Shown one piece after another: positions 18,778-27,533 of a stretch of 64,000 bases of DNA; positions within the stretch are counted from its first letter, which is position 1, and every line of letters begins with the position of its first letter. The position numbers were made by a program, and so were the translations under genes. Source of the stretch: Pedobacter sp. ASV28 (GTDB lineage: Bacteria; Bacteroidota; Bacteroidia; Sphingobacteriales; Sphingobacteriaceae); the NCBI RefSeq assembly GCF_016428855.1, contig NZ_JAELTN010000010.1, positions 1-64,000 of the forward strand. The letters are read 5' to 3'. Below the pieces are notes generated by a model. It was given only the letters and a program-made list of their open reading frames with translations. It made no database searches and was not told where the DNA came from.

Positions 18778-18810
18778 TTTGACTGCTATGGATTGATTTT
18801 TATATATTTA
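18778..18810 (+). promoter_or_regulatory. Candidate promoter of the Pr6Pr-like gene
   Basis: TTTG at 18778-18781, 21 bases, then TATATTTA at 18803-18810, close to TAnnTTTG with A for the last G. It would start transcription about 15 bases before the ATG. Confidence 0.4.
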
Positions 18811-18833
18811 CTTACAGCTAAAAGCACATTCTC

Positions 18834-19463
18834 ATGAAAAACTTTCTTACAGCCAAAAAAATGTCAGGTATCTTATTGGGCACCTTAGCTTGGTATGCCG
18901 TTATTTTGCAAGCCTGCATTACAACCGAAAGCTACCTTAACTTTTTGAGCTATTTTACCATATGGAGTAATATAATAGTAGCTTTTAGCCTTACTTTCTA
19001 TGGCATTGCACCTTCCACTAAACTGGGAAAATACTTTTCATCTGTTAATGTCCAATCGGCAATTGCGCTTTATATTTTCATAGTTGGTTTGGTCTATAAC
19101 CTCGTACTCAGGGGAATTTGGACACCAACTGGTTGGCAATTACTTGCTGACAACCTATTACATGTAGCTGTACCTATTTTATATCTCTTATATTGGATTA
19201 TTTTTATCCCAAAGGGAAAACTAAACTGGAAAAGCTGGATCATTTGGACGATCTTACCTTTGGCCTATCTGTTCTATTCGTTAATTCGAGGTCACTACAC
19301 AGGCTGGTATCCCTATCCATTTTTAAATGTAGCTAAGTTAGGCTACAATAAGGTTTTTATAAATACTGCATTAATCGTTTTGGCATTTATACTAATAAGC
19401 CTATTGCTAATAATGACCAATAGATTTTCAGGGAAGAACAAAACAATTGAAAACTACAAATAA
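18834..19463 (+). CDS. Pr6Pr-type integral membrane protein
   Basis: 209 residues with about six transmembrane helices. The order and motifs SYFTIWSNIIVAFSL, VGLVYNLVLRGIW, LLHVAVPILYLLYW and GWYPYPFLNV fit the Pr6Pr family (related to FAR-17a/AIG1-type proteins). The role of bacterial members is not established. It is followed by its own weak terminator and is not in an operon. Confidence 0.8.
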   Translation: MKNFLTAKKMSGILLGTLAWYAVILQACITTESYLNFLSYFTIWSNIIVAFSLTFYGIAPSTKLGKYFSSVNVQSAIALYIFIVGLVYNLVLRGIWTPTGWQLLADNLLHVAVPILYLLYWIIFIPKGKLNWKSWIIWTILPLAYLFYSLIRGHYTGWYPYPFLNVAKLGYNKVFINTALIVLAFILISLLLIMTNRFSGKNKTIENYK

Positions 19464-19490
19464 TAGCCAGCAATACGAGCTATTTTTTAT
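19462..19490 (+). terminator. Weak terminator after Pr6Pr-like gene
   Basis: A six-base-pair stem, AATAGC (19462-19467) with GCTATT (19479-19484), overlaps the stop codon and is followed by a T-run. The short stem makes it a modest candidate. Confidence 0.45.
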
Positions 19491-19683
19491 TTTCATCTAT
19501 CCTAGAAACGCTTTTACCTAATGGCTATTCCTACTGTATATCACCTTATCATCGTGTTTCCCTATTATTAATCTTCACCATTCCATTATTCTTTTTTTTG
19601 TATGCTAAATCGGTAAGACTTTTTTATTTTTATAACATACTTCAACCCCATTCAAACTATTGGTTATCTTATAATTAACCCGA

Positions 19684-21129
19684 ATGAACGCTTTCAAAAA
19701 TCAAAAAAAGGTTATCCTATATAACTATATAACCTATATCTTCATTTCTATCTTGCTTATAGTAAGCGTTAATTACTACGGATTAAAAGCTATAGATGGC
19801 ATGAGGGCATTTACCGCAGGCGAATCATTTTATATGAAAGCCCAACAAGAAGCATCGCGGCAGCTTACCAATTATATATTCACGGGAAACAAAACCTATC
19901 GCCATCAATTCTTAGACAACCTACAAGTTCCCATAAACGACAGTTTAGCCCGAATTGCCCTCAATCAGCACCAAGATGACCGTACAGTAGCACAGCATTT
20001 TATTTTAGGTGGAAATAATCCTAAAGATGTTGGTAATATAATATGGGTCTACAAACGCTTCAAATCTTTGTCGCGTTTCAAAAAAGCAATAAAAATATGG
20101 CAGGAAGCCGACTTATTGATTATACGGCTGGAGGCAATTGGCAAGGAAATAGAACATGAATTAACAGCTAACAATATCATTTCCGCTTCAAAAAAAGAAA
20201 CATTTATTAGACGGATAAATGACACCAGCGAAATGCTGGCACAGAAGGGCAATGAATTTGACGAGGTTTTGGGAGAAAACATTAGGCTGGTCAATAAAAT
20301 AGTACTGATCGTCAACTCCCTAATCGCACTGATCATTTTTGCTTGTATTGTTGGAATATCCATCAAATACATCAATAAATTATCTGAATTGCAAAAAGAC
20401 ACCATGGCACAGAATGAAAAGCTCAAAAAAACCAATGAGGAATTAGATTTATTTACCCACAGTGTTTCTCATGATCTAAGAACCCCCATTACTTCATTAA
20501 AAGGTCTTATTGCACTTGCCGAAACAGAAACGTCAAAGACAGAATTAACCACATATTTTTCCTTGATGAAACAAACATTATCCAGGCAAGATGATTTTAT
20601 CTTAAAGATTATACAGTTCTTTAAAAACAAGAGAATGAGCGAGGACATACAGGAAATACACCTGCCCACTTTTCTAAAGCCTATTGTTCAGGATCTACGT
20701 TACGGAATTGGCCATGAGCTAAATATTATATATGAAATAGAGCCAAAAACCATAGGGATCGATTCTTTTAGGTTAAATATCATATGCACCAATATGATAT
20801 CAAACGCTATAAAATATGCCGATCTACAAAAAGAATACCCTTTTATCAGGATATCGGCAAAAACGATGGGCGGCTATCTACACATCATATTTGAAGATAA
20901 TGGTATTGGTATAGACACCCAGCATCTGCCTAAAATATTTGATATATTTTATGTCACTTCCCATCACAATAAGGGCAGTGGAATTGGACTATATCTCGTT
21001 AAGGAAATGGTCTCCAAATTAGATGGCCATATAATGCTGACTTCAGAGATTGGTAAGGGAAGTACCTTTTCGATCAAACTTCCCATTTCCGAATTATCTT
21101 TTGATCAGAATTTCCCTACCTGTAATTAA
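19684..21129 (+). CDS. Membrane sensor histidine kinase
   Basis: 481 residues. Two transmembrane helices (about 10-32 and 205-227) flank a periplasmic, mainly helical sensor region. A short coiled coil leads to a HisKA domain with phospho-acceptor His263 in HSVSHDLRTP. The HATPase domain has an N-box with Asn374 (MISNAIKYAD), G1 FEDNGIGID (about 403-411) and G2 GSGIGLYLVKEM (about 431-442). All catalytic motifs are intact. No receiver domain is fused and no response regulator gene is next to it, so its partner is elsewhere. The 3' end overlaps the end of a small minus-strand gene by 36 bases. Confidence 0.93.
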   Translation: MNAFKNQKKVILYNYITYIFISILLIVSVNYYGLKAIDGMRAFTAGESFYMKAQQEASRQLTNYIFTGNKTYRHQFLDNLQVPINDSLARIALNQHQDDRTVAQHFILGGNNPKDVGNIIWVYKRFKSLSRFKKAIKIWQEADLLIIRLEAIGKEIEHELTANNIISASKKETFIRRINDTSEMLAQKGNEFDEVLGENIRLVNKIVLIVNSLIALIIFACIVGISIKYINKLSELQKDTMAQNEKLKKTNEELDLFTHSVSHDLRTPITSLKGLIALAETETSKTELTTYFSLMKQTLSRQDDFILKIIQFFKNKRMSEDIQEIHLPTFLKPIVQDLRYGIGHELNIIYEIEPKTIGIDSFRLNIICTNMISNAIKYADLQKEYPFIRISAKTMGGYLHIIFEDNGIGIDTQHLPKIFDIFYVTSHHNKGSGIGLYLVKEMVSKLDGHIMLTSEIGKGSTFSIKLPISELSFDQNFPTCN

Positions 21130-21276
21130 AACAAACTTGTAGATACGGTAAAGTCCATCATCCATTGTTTCCACACTTTCTACCAAGCCCGTCTTGCTGA
21201 AGGTATCGGTAATTAGATTGCCTTTCTTGATGTCGTTCAGCACCTCAATTGGCGTCTCTTCATTTACTCTGATCAT
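21094..21276 (-). CDS. Small conserved-looking protein, 60 residues
   Basis: A 60-residue frame starting MIRVNEETPIEVL and ending ILIKR, nine bases after the stop of the PagL-like gene on the same strand. It has no signal peptide or membrane segment and a balanced, soluble composition predicted as mixed alpha/beta. It overlaps the 3' end of the histidine kinase tail-to-tail. It fills an otherwise empty gap and looks translated with the gene upstream, but no family is recognised. Confidence 0.5.
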   Translation of the reverse strand: MIRVNEETPIEVLNDIKKGNLITDTFSKTGLVESVETMDDGLYRIYKFVLITGREILIKR

Positions 21277-21285
21277 AGCTATTGG

Positions 21286-22422
21286 TTATTGGGTAAACAT
21301 CAAGCCGAAACCGACATAGTCTGCTTCTGTATTGTGTATATATATTTTAGATTGCAATGCCAGCCAGTGATTTAAATTGTATTTCATTCCTGCAGTCCAA
21401 TAAGTATTCATTGGTTTAAGGCTGTTATAATAAAGATAATAACCATACTTGGCCATTACCGCCAACTTTCCCATCCATAGATCTGGACCGATAGCAGCCC
21501 CTACCCGCCACCTGTCAAAAGAACTTGCGTTAGACTGATAGGTTTCTAAATTTCTTGCCGGATCATATATAGAATGATAATATACCGCATCTACACCTGC
21601 ACTGAGACCAATAATCGTATTTAACCTATAGTTGTAACCACCATAAAATCCTGTTTTATATAGACCATCCTTACTTCTGTAAACCCCTCTACGTCCTATG
21701 TTCACCCCTAAATCGAAAGTATGCTTTTTATAGTTGTTTAAATACTTACTTGATTCTTCTCCCGTTGACGCATTTTTTTGAGAAGATTTAAAATAATGAA
21801 TGGCACCAATGCTGTAGCTACTGATGTTCATCCCATTATTAGGCACCCTTACCCCGGCATTTGAATAGTGCAGAATATCCAAGCCTGCAGTAACTTCAAA
21901 ATTAGAAGTTAGCGGTGCGACTACTTTTAGCGCCGCTCTTGAAGCAAAATTCAAATGGCTTCCTATAATTGGGTTTTCATTGGTAAACCAAGTTTCTCCT
22001 GCATAGGCAAAGCCAAAAGCTGGAGAAAAATTCAATTTTACTTTCTCTACCTTTAACAAGGGAATGGTCAAACCTGCAAATAAGGCATACGAATTGCCAA
22101 ACTCTCCATCAATAGGATTGGCCACTCTTTTAATATTGCCCATGTTTTTATAGTTGGCTATCAGATCGATACTCTGCAAGTTAATGGCCTTCATCCAGGC
22201 CCTAGGATTATTTGTGGTATTGATATGATAAATAACTTCGGCCCCAAAAGCTTTTCCCTCCAATTTATTGGATTGTGCAGAAAATAAGCTTAGTGTTCCC
22301 TGCGGCGTTATTTCTAGGCTGTTGCCTGTTTGTTGAGCATAAACTCGGGTATTTATAAATATTGAGGTTAAAAAACAAGCGACAATTAATCTTCGATTGC
22401 CCTTAGAGCGGTAACTTTTCAT
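21286..22422 (-). CDS. PagL-like lipid A 3-O-deacylase / acyloxyacyl hydrolase
   Basis: 378 residues with a signal peptide (cleavage near residue 29, VYA-Q) and a predicted outer-membrane beta-barrel. The PagL active-site motif HYSNAG is at 185-190, giving His185 and Ser187 as the catalytic pair. Classical PagL is about 150-190 residues. Here about 170 residues of further amphipathic strands follow, enough for a second small barrel. It would remove the 3-O-linked acyl chain of lipid A. It is followed by the 60-residue gene and preceded by a candidate promoter at 22451-22458. Confidence 0.82.
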   Translation of the reverse strand: MKSYRSKGNRRLIVACFLTSIFINTRVYAQQTGNSLEITPQGTLSLFSAQSNKLEGKAFGAEVIYHINTTNNPRAWMKAINLQSIDLIANYKNMGNIKRVANPIDGEFGNSYALFAGLTIPLLKVEKVKLNFSPAFGFAYAGETWFTNENPIIGSHLNFASRAALKVVAPLTSNFEVTAGLDILHYSNAGVRVPNNGMNISSYSIGAIHYFKSSQKNASTGEESSKYLNNYKKHTFDLGVNIGRRGVYRSKDGLYKTGFYGGYNYRLNTIIGLSAGVDAVYYHSIYDPARNLETYQSNASSFDRWRVGAAIGPDLWMGKLAVMAKYGYYLYYNSLKPMNTYWTAGMKYNLNHWLALQSKIYIHNTEADYVGFGLMFTQ

Positions 22423-22450
22423 GTAAAGGTTGTTGGTATGAATATTTTGC

Positions 22451-22458
22451 CAAATTTA
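22451..22458 (-). promoter_or_regulatory. Candidate -7 element for the PagL-like gene
   Basis: Minus strand TAAATTTG, an exact TAnnTTTG match, 28 bases before the start codon. No TTTG at the usual distance upstream was found. Confidence 0.35.
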
Positions 22459-22509
22459 ATTTTTATACTTGGCTTATAAAAATGTGGGTATAAAATAACT
22501 TCCACGCAT

Positions 22510-22540
22510 AAAAAAACCTCTATGGCCTAAGCCACAGAGG
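22510..22540 (-). terminator. Terminator after the Ala/Lys-rich protein gene
   Basis: Minus strand CCTCTGTGG, a six-base loop, CCATAGAGG (nine pairs with one G-U), then a run of seven T. A classical intrinsic terminator 24 bases past the stop codon. Confidence 0.92.
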
Positions 22541-22563
22541 TCTAAATTAAACCCAAAATTAAA

Positions 22564-22779
22564 TTATTTTTTAATTTCAGCTTTTTTCTCTTCTTGTTTT
22601 TTATGTGCTTTTTTCGCAGGTTTTTCAGCTTTTTTAGCCTCTACCTTTTCTGTAGCAGCAGGTGCCGGAGCAGGTGTAGTTGTTTTAGCAGTAGCTTTTG
22701 CTGGACTGGTTTGAGCATTTGCAACATTAACAGCAAATAAAGCTACAAGAGCAAGGGTCAATACTTTAAGTGTTTTCAT
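22564..22779 (-). CDS. Small exported Ala/Lys/Pro-rich protein
   Basis: 71 residues: a Sec signal peptide (about 1-22, MKTLKVLTLALVALFAVNVA then NAQ) and a mature part of about 49 residues made almost only of Ala, Lys, Thr, Pro and Glu, ending in lysine-rich repeats (KKAEKPAKKAHKKQEEKK). The mature part should be disordered and strongly basic. It has its own terminator and so is probably monocistronic. Similar short low-complexity exported proteins are common in Pedobacter, and their role is not known. Confidence 0.75.
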   Translation of the reverse strand: MKTLKVLTLALVALFAVNVANAQTSPAKATAKTTTPAPAPAATEKVEAKKAEKPAKKAHKKQEEKKAEIKK

Positions 22780-22880
22780 TTTCTTTGATTTTAGTATTTT
22801 TTTTAATTGATTAACAATGCTAATTTCAAACTACAAAATGAAGATTTGATGAAGTTGTTAATCGATGCAATGAATACCAT

Positions 22881-23612
22881 TTATTTCATTGTCCATTGCA
22901 GGCCTAACAGCAAATGCTTTAAGAAATAAACATCTTTATAAGCAGCTTCTGTATGCCCCAAGGCGGTATAGAAAACCTTACCCCCTTCAAAGTTTTGGTA
23001 CCAAACCACCGGATGGTCATTATTCATTTTCCCTCCCTGATAGGAAGCTTCATCTACCCTAACTAGTACTTTTACGTCTTTGTTAAAAGATTTAAAATTA
23101 TACCACTCATCGGTATGCAACCAATCTTGAGGTAAACCTTTATTAAGCTTATCTTTCGCATTAACCACTACTAATTTAGCTTGTTGCACTTTAGGATGGT
23201 TAGTAAAGTAAGCCCCTACCATTTTCCCATACCATTCCCATTCATAACAGAAATCTGTTGCGGCATGAATTCCAACAAAGCCACCTCCTTTGTTGATATA
23301 ACTCTTAAAGGCTTGTTTTTGGTCTTCATTAAAAACATCGGATCCCGTTGGATTAAGAAAAATAACCGCTTTATATTTCTTCAGGTTGCCTTCAGTGAAA
23401 GAAGCTACGTTTTCAGAGGTATCCACAGTAAAACCATTTTCTTCTCCTAATTTCCTTATCGCAGCAATACCTGCAGGTATAGATTGATGTCGATAGCCTT
23501 TGGTATATGAAAAAATCAATATCGCTTTTCTTATTTTTATCCTACTTTCAGATGGGGAAGTCAAAAACAAGCACAACAACAGCGGCAAAAATATTTTTTT
23601 GAAAAATTTCAT
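22881..23612 (-). CDS. Exported ThuA domain protein
   Basis: 243 residues with a signal peptide followed by a single ThuA (glutamine-amidotransferase-like) domain. Family landmarks: ILIFSYTKGYRHQSIPAG (about 32-49), VFLNPTGSD-like IFLNPTGSDVF, GGGFVGIHAATD (about 110-121), YFTNHP, LHTDEWYN and FYTALGHTEAAY near the end. ThuA proteins occur in sugar-processing loci and some act on keto-sugars or trehalose derivatives, but activity is rarely proven. It lies 12 bases after the small VF530-type gene on the same strand. Confidence 0.9.
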   Translation of the reverse strand: MKFFKKIFLPLLLCLFLTSPSESRIKIRKAILIFSYTKGYRHQSIPAGIAAIRKLGEENGFTVDTSENVASFTEGNLKKYKAVIFLNPTGSDVFNEDQKQAFKSYINKGGGFVGIHAATDFCYEWEWYGKMVGAYFTNHPKVQQAKLVVVNAKDKLNKGLPQDWLHTDEWYNFKSFNKDVKVLVRVDEASYQGGKMNNDHPVVWYQNFEGGKVFYTALGHTEAAYKDVYFLKHLLLGLQWTMK

Positions 23613-23623
23613 CTTTAGGGATT

Positions 23624-23845
23624 TTAATTAAAAGTATCTAAATATAATTTCTCTACCTTCTTTCTTGCCCACTCCTGCTTGCGCAAAAATTTTAAACTGG
23701 ATTTAATACTCGGATCTTTAATGAAACACTCAAACCTCAATAAATAGCCCAGTTCTGCCCAGCCATAATGTTCAAAAAGCTGCGTAACGATAAACGCTAA
23801 GGTTTTACCATGTAATGGGTTGTTTTTTTGTTCTTGTATGGACAT
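23624..23845 (-). CDS. VF530 / DUF2132 family small protein
   Basis: 73 residues from the chosen start ([16 protein letters not shown]). An upstream ATG at 23887 would add 14 residues, but the family normally begins just before NPLHG, so the shorter form is preferred. The conserved core [20 protein letters not shown], then [17 protein letters not shown] and [11 protein letters not shown], is complete. The family is described as DNA-binding from the structure of VF0530; its cellular role is unknown. The C-terminus lies 12 bases upstream of the ThuA gene. Confidence 0.9.
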   Translation of the reverse strand: MSIQEQKNNPLHGKTLAFIVTQLFEHYGWAELGYLLRFECFIKDPSIKSSLKFLRKQEWARKKVEKLYLDTFN

Positions 23846-23861
23846 ACACAAATATAACAGA

Positions 23862-23933
23862 AAGTCATAAGCACGTGAAATGGCCAACAGGAATAATTTC
23901 CTAGCCTATTCTGTCCCTTAAAGCTTATGACTT
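23862..23933. repeat. Imperfect inverted repeat, 72 bp
   Basis: Outer arms AAGTCATAAGC (23862-23872) and GCTTATGACTT (23923-23933) are perfect complements over 11 bp. An inner imperfect pair (ACAGGAATA / TATTCTGT) extends the structure. It lies just after the stop of the outer-membrane protein gene, and no T-run follows. Confidence 0.5.
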
Positions 23934-23946
23934 CCTGATTTGTTAT

Positions 23947-26769
23947 TTATCCAACGGTATTTCTCGGATTAGACCTGGTGTTGCTAGCCCCAGCCTTGGA
24001 AATCTTATAATTAAGAGATAGATAGAAATAACGCGTAATGGTATTATAACGAACATCTTCCATTCTACTTGCATTTACGGTCCTGTCTATATTGGTATTC
24101 TGATTAAGTATATCAAACCCTTTAAATGCAAGGGTAATTCTACGTTGCATCATATACTTTTCTAAGCCCGCATTTAACAAAAACACATTATTATTAAACC
24201 CATCAGCCCGACCAGCCGTTCCATTATGCTGCACCTCGGCATTTACACGGACATTCTTTACAAATTCCCAACTTGTGGTGATATTATTAAAGAAACTGAA
24301 ATATTTATTATCTATAGCTCCCGGCTGAGAATTGTTCACCTTGCTGTATTGCACGCCCAAATAGATACCCGCATTCAGCTTGTCATCAATATCATAACTA
24401 AAATTAGTATTTGGCCCGATGTTATACCTATTGGTAATATTCTTTTGTGCATTGATAAATGAGGAAGTATGAGACATAAATAGGTTAAGCCCATACCCCA
24501 TCCTCAATCCCTTAATTTTGGTAGGTTTTCCAAAAAATGTACCTGTGTTTACATAATAGTTCCCATCTACGTTAACTGGCTGAACATATTGTACACCGTC
24601 TACATAACGCACATTGTTGCCTATATCGTCCATAGCATAGTTGATAAGGAAATACCCGTTCCAATACCTATTATTATCAGGACTAAAAGTATTAAAGTTA
24701 ATGGCCATTCGATGGCTTTTTCTAGCTTCCAAATTTGGATTACCTATTCGCTGATAAAGTGGGTTATTATTATTCTGCACTGGCTGGAGATCATTAATAG
24801 AAGGCAGGTTCACACCAGCGTTATAATTTAACTGAATGGTTTGATTTGCTTTGTTCTTAAAGCTGATATTTAACCTTGGAAGTATATTATAATATTTCTT
24901 GCCAATATTGTTAACATTGGCGCCTAGGCTATTAAATGCATTGGCATCTAATCCGGTCTCCTGAAAACCAAAACCAAAATTATAAGTCCATTCGGTTCGG
25001 GTATAAATAAAGCCTAGCCTAGCCGCCTGCAGCCATGTCGTATTTTCAATGGTATTAGAAAAGTCGGGCACAATGGTTTCATATCTATCGGTTACGGCAT
25101 TATAGTCATAGGTAAGCTGTTGGGCATCTACCAAGCCCCTATTATATACATAACCTACATTGGCACTCCATTTTTTGTTGAATACCGGACGCATATAGTT
25201 TAGTCCTAAGGTATAGGTCTTTGAAACATTCTCCTGTTCTGCCTGCTGGTCTAACTGCACGGCTACAGGTGACCCATTGGTATAGGTATTAATTAACGAA
25301 CGATTTAGCCAATTGGCATTAAATGTATTCTGCGTACCATTTAACCGTAAAGAAACAGACCCTTGCGCCAATCTACGTAGCACAACGAACTCGCCAAATA
25401 GTGATGGGGTTACATTTCGCTGTTTAAAATACTGATTTCCATCATTACTCTTTCCTGCTATATCAAAAGCAGAATTAAAGTTCTTATTGTTGATGTTGGT
25501 GGTATAATTGAGAATGACATTTGGCCTAAAAGTAATATCGGTCAAAGAATCGGGATGATATTCGGCCTTAAAATTAAAACGATGTGCTTGGTTATCGGAA
25601 TTTCTATCAGACCATTCTGCAGTCCTCAAAACATCTTTCTGATTAATATCCTGAACATTTGATAGCCGATTGCCTATACCATTTGAAAAATAAGTAAAAT
25701 AACTACTGCTAATGGACAGTTTATTATTCTTGCCCCAACTATTGCTGTAATTTATTCCCCCACTATGTGTTGAGACCTCGCCAAAAGCATTATTATCAAA
25801 AACACCCGAGCCACCAATGGTGGTTCTTCCGTTATTTACGCTGATCGAAAAACTACCTCCTGCAGGTGGGGCAAAAATATTTCCCAAGTTACCTCCAGTA
25901 AAGCTATTCAGATCTTCATATTGAAAGCTTGCGTTACTAATATTATTACTCATGCCCAATACAGCAAACTGCAAATTCTTGTTGAAATGATTGGCGCTTA
26001 AATAACCATTGTATTTATCGGTAGTACCCCCTGCTAAATTGGCATTACCAAACCAACCTCTTTTCTTATCTTCTTTTATGGTGAGGTTAAGCACTTTCTC
26101 TCTTTGTCCATCGTCAATTCCAGTGGCCTTTGCCTCTTGCGTTTTACTATCTACGATCTGTACTTTTGCTATCGCATCAGCAGGCAAGTTTTTTGTTGCC
26201 GTTTTAGGGTCTGTTCCAAAAAAATCTTTTCCATCTACGGTCAATCGGGATACTTTTTGCCCTTGCACCAGAATATTTCCATCTCGATCTATTTCTACAC
26301 CAGGAAGCTTTTTGAGCAATTCTTCTACTGCCGCATTGGGCTGTGTTTTAAATGCGGTTGCATTATACTCTATGGTATCGCGTTTGATCTTCACATTAGC
26401 TTGTTGACCAGTAATGTTAACCTCTTTTAATGACACCGCATCTTCATCCATTTTCAAAATGTCCAAATCTGTATCATTTGAACCTATGTTGATCTGCCTA
26501 TGCATTGTTTTATAACCTAATGCCGACAATTTTAGCAGATACCTTCCTTCCTTCACGCCCTTAAAAACAAACGTTCCATTAAAGCTGGTTAACGCCCCAC
26601 TCTTTTTTGTCGAATCGGCTGTTTCTACAAGAAGCACAGCAGCATAGGCAATAGGTTCATTGCTTTGACCAGCAACTAATCTTCCCGATAGTTGACGCCC
26701 ATTTTGTGCGAAAGACTTCGTACATAAAAGATAAAAGAAGAGTAAAATAATTCTTGACTTCATTGACAC
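23947..26769 (-). CDS. Outer-membrane beta-barrel protein, TonB-receptor-like
   Basis: 940 residues: a signal peptide (MSMKSRIILLFFYLLCTKSFA), a carboxypeptidase-like regulatory domain (about 25-105, with GRYLLKLSALGYKT), a plug-like domain (about 115-215; AAVEELLKKLPGVEIDRDG and DGKDFFGTDPKTATKNLPAD), and a barrel of about 700 residues of the outer-membrane family-41 type. No TonB box is recognised and no SusD partner is adjacent, so it is not a Sus-type importer. Substrate unknown. The regulator gene at 26890 is next upstream on the same strand. Confidence 0.9.
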   Translation of the reverse strand: MSMKSRIILLFFYLLCTKSFAQNGRQLSGRLVAGQSNEPIAYAAVLLVETADSTKKSGALTSFNGTFVFKGVKEGRYLLKLSALGYKTMHRQINIGSNDTDLDILKMDEDAVSLKEVNITGQQANVKIKRDTIEYNATAFKTQPNAAVEELLKKLPGVEIDRDGNILVQGQKVSRLTVDGKDFFGTDPKTATKNLPADAIAKVQIVDSKTQEAKATGIDDGQREKVLNLTIKEDKKRGWFGNANLAGGTTDKYNGYLSANHFNKNLQFAVLGMSNNISNASFQYEDLNSFTGGNLGNIFAPPAGGSFSISVNNGRTTIGGSGVFDNNAFGEVSTHSGGINYSNSWGKNNKLSISSSYFTYFSNGIGNRLSNVQDINQKDVLRTAEWSDRNSDNQAHRFNFKAEYHPDSLTDITFRPNVILNYTTNINNKNFNSAFDIAGKSNDGNQYFKQRNVTPSLFGEFVVLRRLAQGSVSLRLNGTQNTFNANWLNRSLINTYTNGSPVAVQLDQQAEQENVSKTYTLGLNYMRPVFNKKWSANVGYVYNRGLVDAQQLTYDYNAVTDRYETIVPDFSNTIENTTWLQAARLGFIYTRTEWTYNFGFGFQETGLDANAFNSLGANVNNIGKKYYNILPRLNISFKNKANQTIQLNYNAGVNLPSINDLQPVQNNNNPLYQRIGNPNLEARKSHRMAINFNTFSPDNNRYWNGYFLINYAMDDIGNNVRYVDGVQYVQPVNVDGNYYVNTGTFFGKPTKIKGLRMGYGLNLFMSHTSSFINAQKNITNRYNIGPNTNFSYDIDDKLNAGIYLGVQYSKVNNSQPGAIDNKYFSFFNNITTSWEFVKNVRVNAEVQHNGTAGRADGFNNNVFLLNAGLEKYMMQRRITLAFKGFDILNQNTNIDRTVNASRMEDVRYNTITRYFYLSLNYKISKAGASNTRSNPRNTVG

Positions 26770-26889
26770 AGTTTCTTTGGATTAACCTTGACCTCTATTT
26801 TTTAGATAAGACGCAAGCTCCAACAAAATGTGACAGTTTTTTTTATTTTTTGTTTTAAAATGATAGCCAATTACAAAAACGATAAGTCG

Positions 26890-27417
26890 TTACAACGTTT
26901 TTTCGCTACCAGTTGAATTCCTTTTTCTTATGCTATCCAACTCCTTCTTTTGGTAAGTTGTGTCTACCTCTCCACTGCTGGGCTCTAGCAATGGCTTATC
27001 TTGGCTTTTGTTCGGCATCATTAAAATAATCAAACCCAAAAACATCAGCACCATAATTAAGACAACATATCGTAAAATAGACTTTCTTGGCTTAAAGCCT
27101 TCATTCACTATGGCATTTAATAAGTAGCCTTTTTTGGGAACAGTTTCAATTATCTTCTTATCTGTATCCCCCATCAATTTTCTCAATGCAGATATTGCCT
27201 GATTTAGGCCCTCTTCTGCCCCACCATAATTACCCCAAATGTCATTGATAAGCTGCGCTCTAGAAACCACTTCGTTTTTTTGCTTGGCCAAGAGAACGAT
27301 TAACAATACAAGTCTTAACTCCAAACGGGTAGTTGTACCTGTTTGTACATCTTTTAAAGTATGAAGATCCTCATCTATAACAAACCTTTGGTTAATGATC
27401 AATTTATGTCGCTGCAT
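26890..27417 (-). CDS. Membrane-anchored winged-helix regulator (CadC/ToxR-like)
   Basis: 175 residues from the chosen start (MQRHKLIINQRF). An upstream ATG at 27480 would add a cysteine/phenylalanine-rich 21 residues that do not belong to the domain. Residues about 5-95 form an OmpR/PhoB-type winged helix (ARAQLINDIWG-like SRAQLINDIWGN, then QAISALRKLMGD and IIETVPKKGYLL). One transmembrane helix follows (about 110-132) and then a periplasmic tail of only about 40 residues. This is the CadC/ToxR layout with a very short sensor, so a partner protein may do the sensing. It likely controls the outer-membrane protein gene downstream, though that link is inference. Confidence 0.85.
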   Translation of the reverse strand: MQRHKLIINQRFVIDEDLHTLKDVQTGTTTRLELRLVLLIVLLAKQKNEVVSRAQLINDIWGNYGGAEEGLNQAISALRKLMGDTDKKIIETVPKKGYLLNAIVNEGFKPRKSILRYVVLIMVLMFLGLIILMMPNKSQDKPLLEPSSGEVDTTYQKKELDSIRKRNSTGSEKTL

Positions 27418-27533
27418 ACTTAAATATAGGCAAATGTGAAAACAAAAACCATGTTTATAAAATCTAAAGCTTTTCTTCACTTATTCCAAACCTTAAAATT
27501 TAATGGGTATTGACATTACATCATAGCTTTGCC

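Noticed and set aside
19597..19632. TTTG and TATTTTTA as a promoter for the histidine kinase at 19684
   Set aside because: The spacer is 24 bases, longer than the usual 19-21, and the -7 match is imperfect in an AT-rich region.
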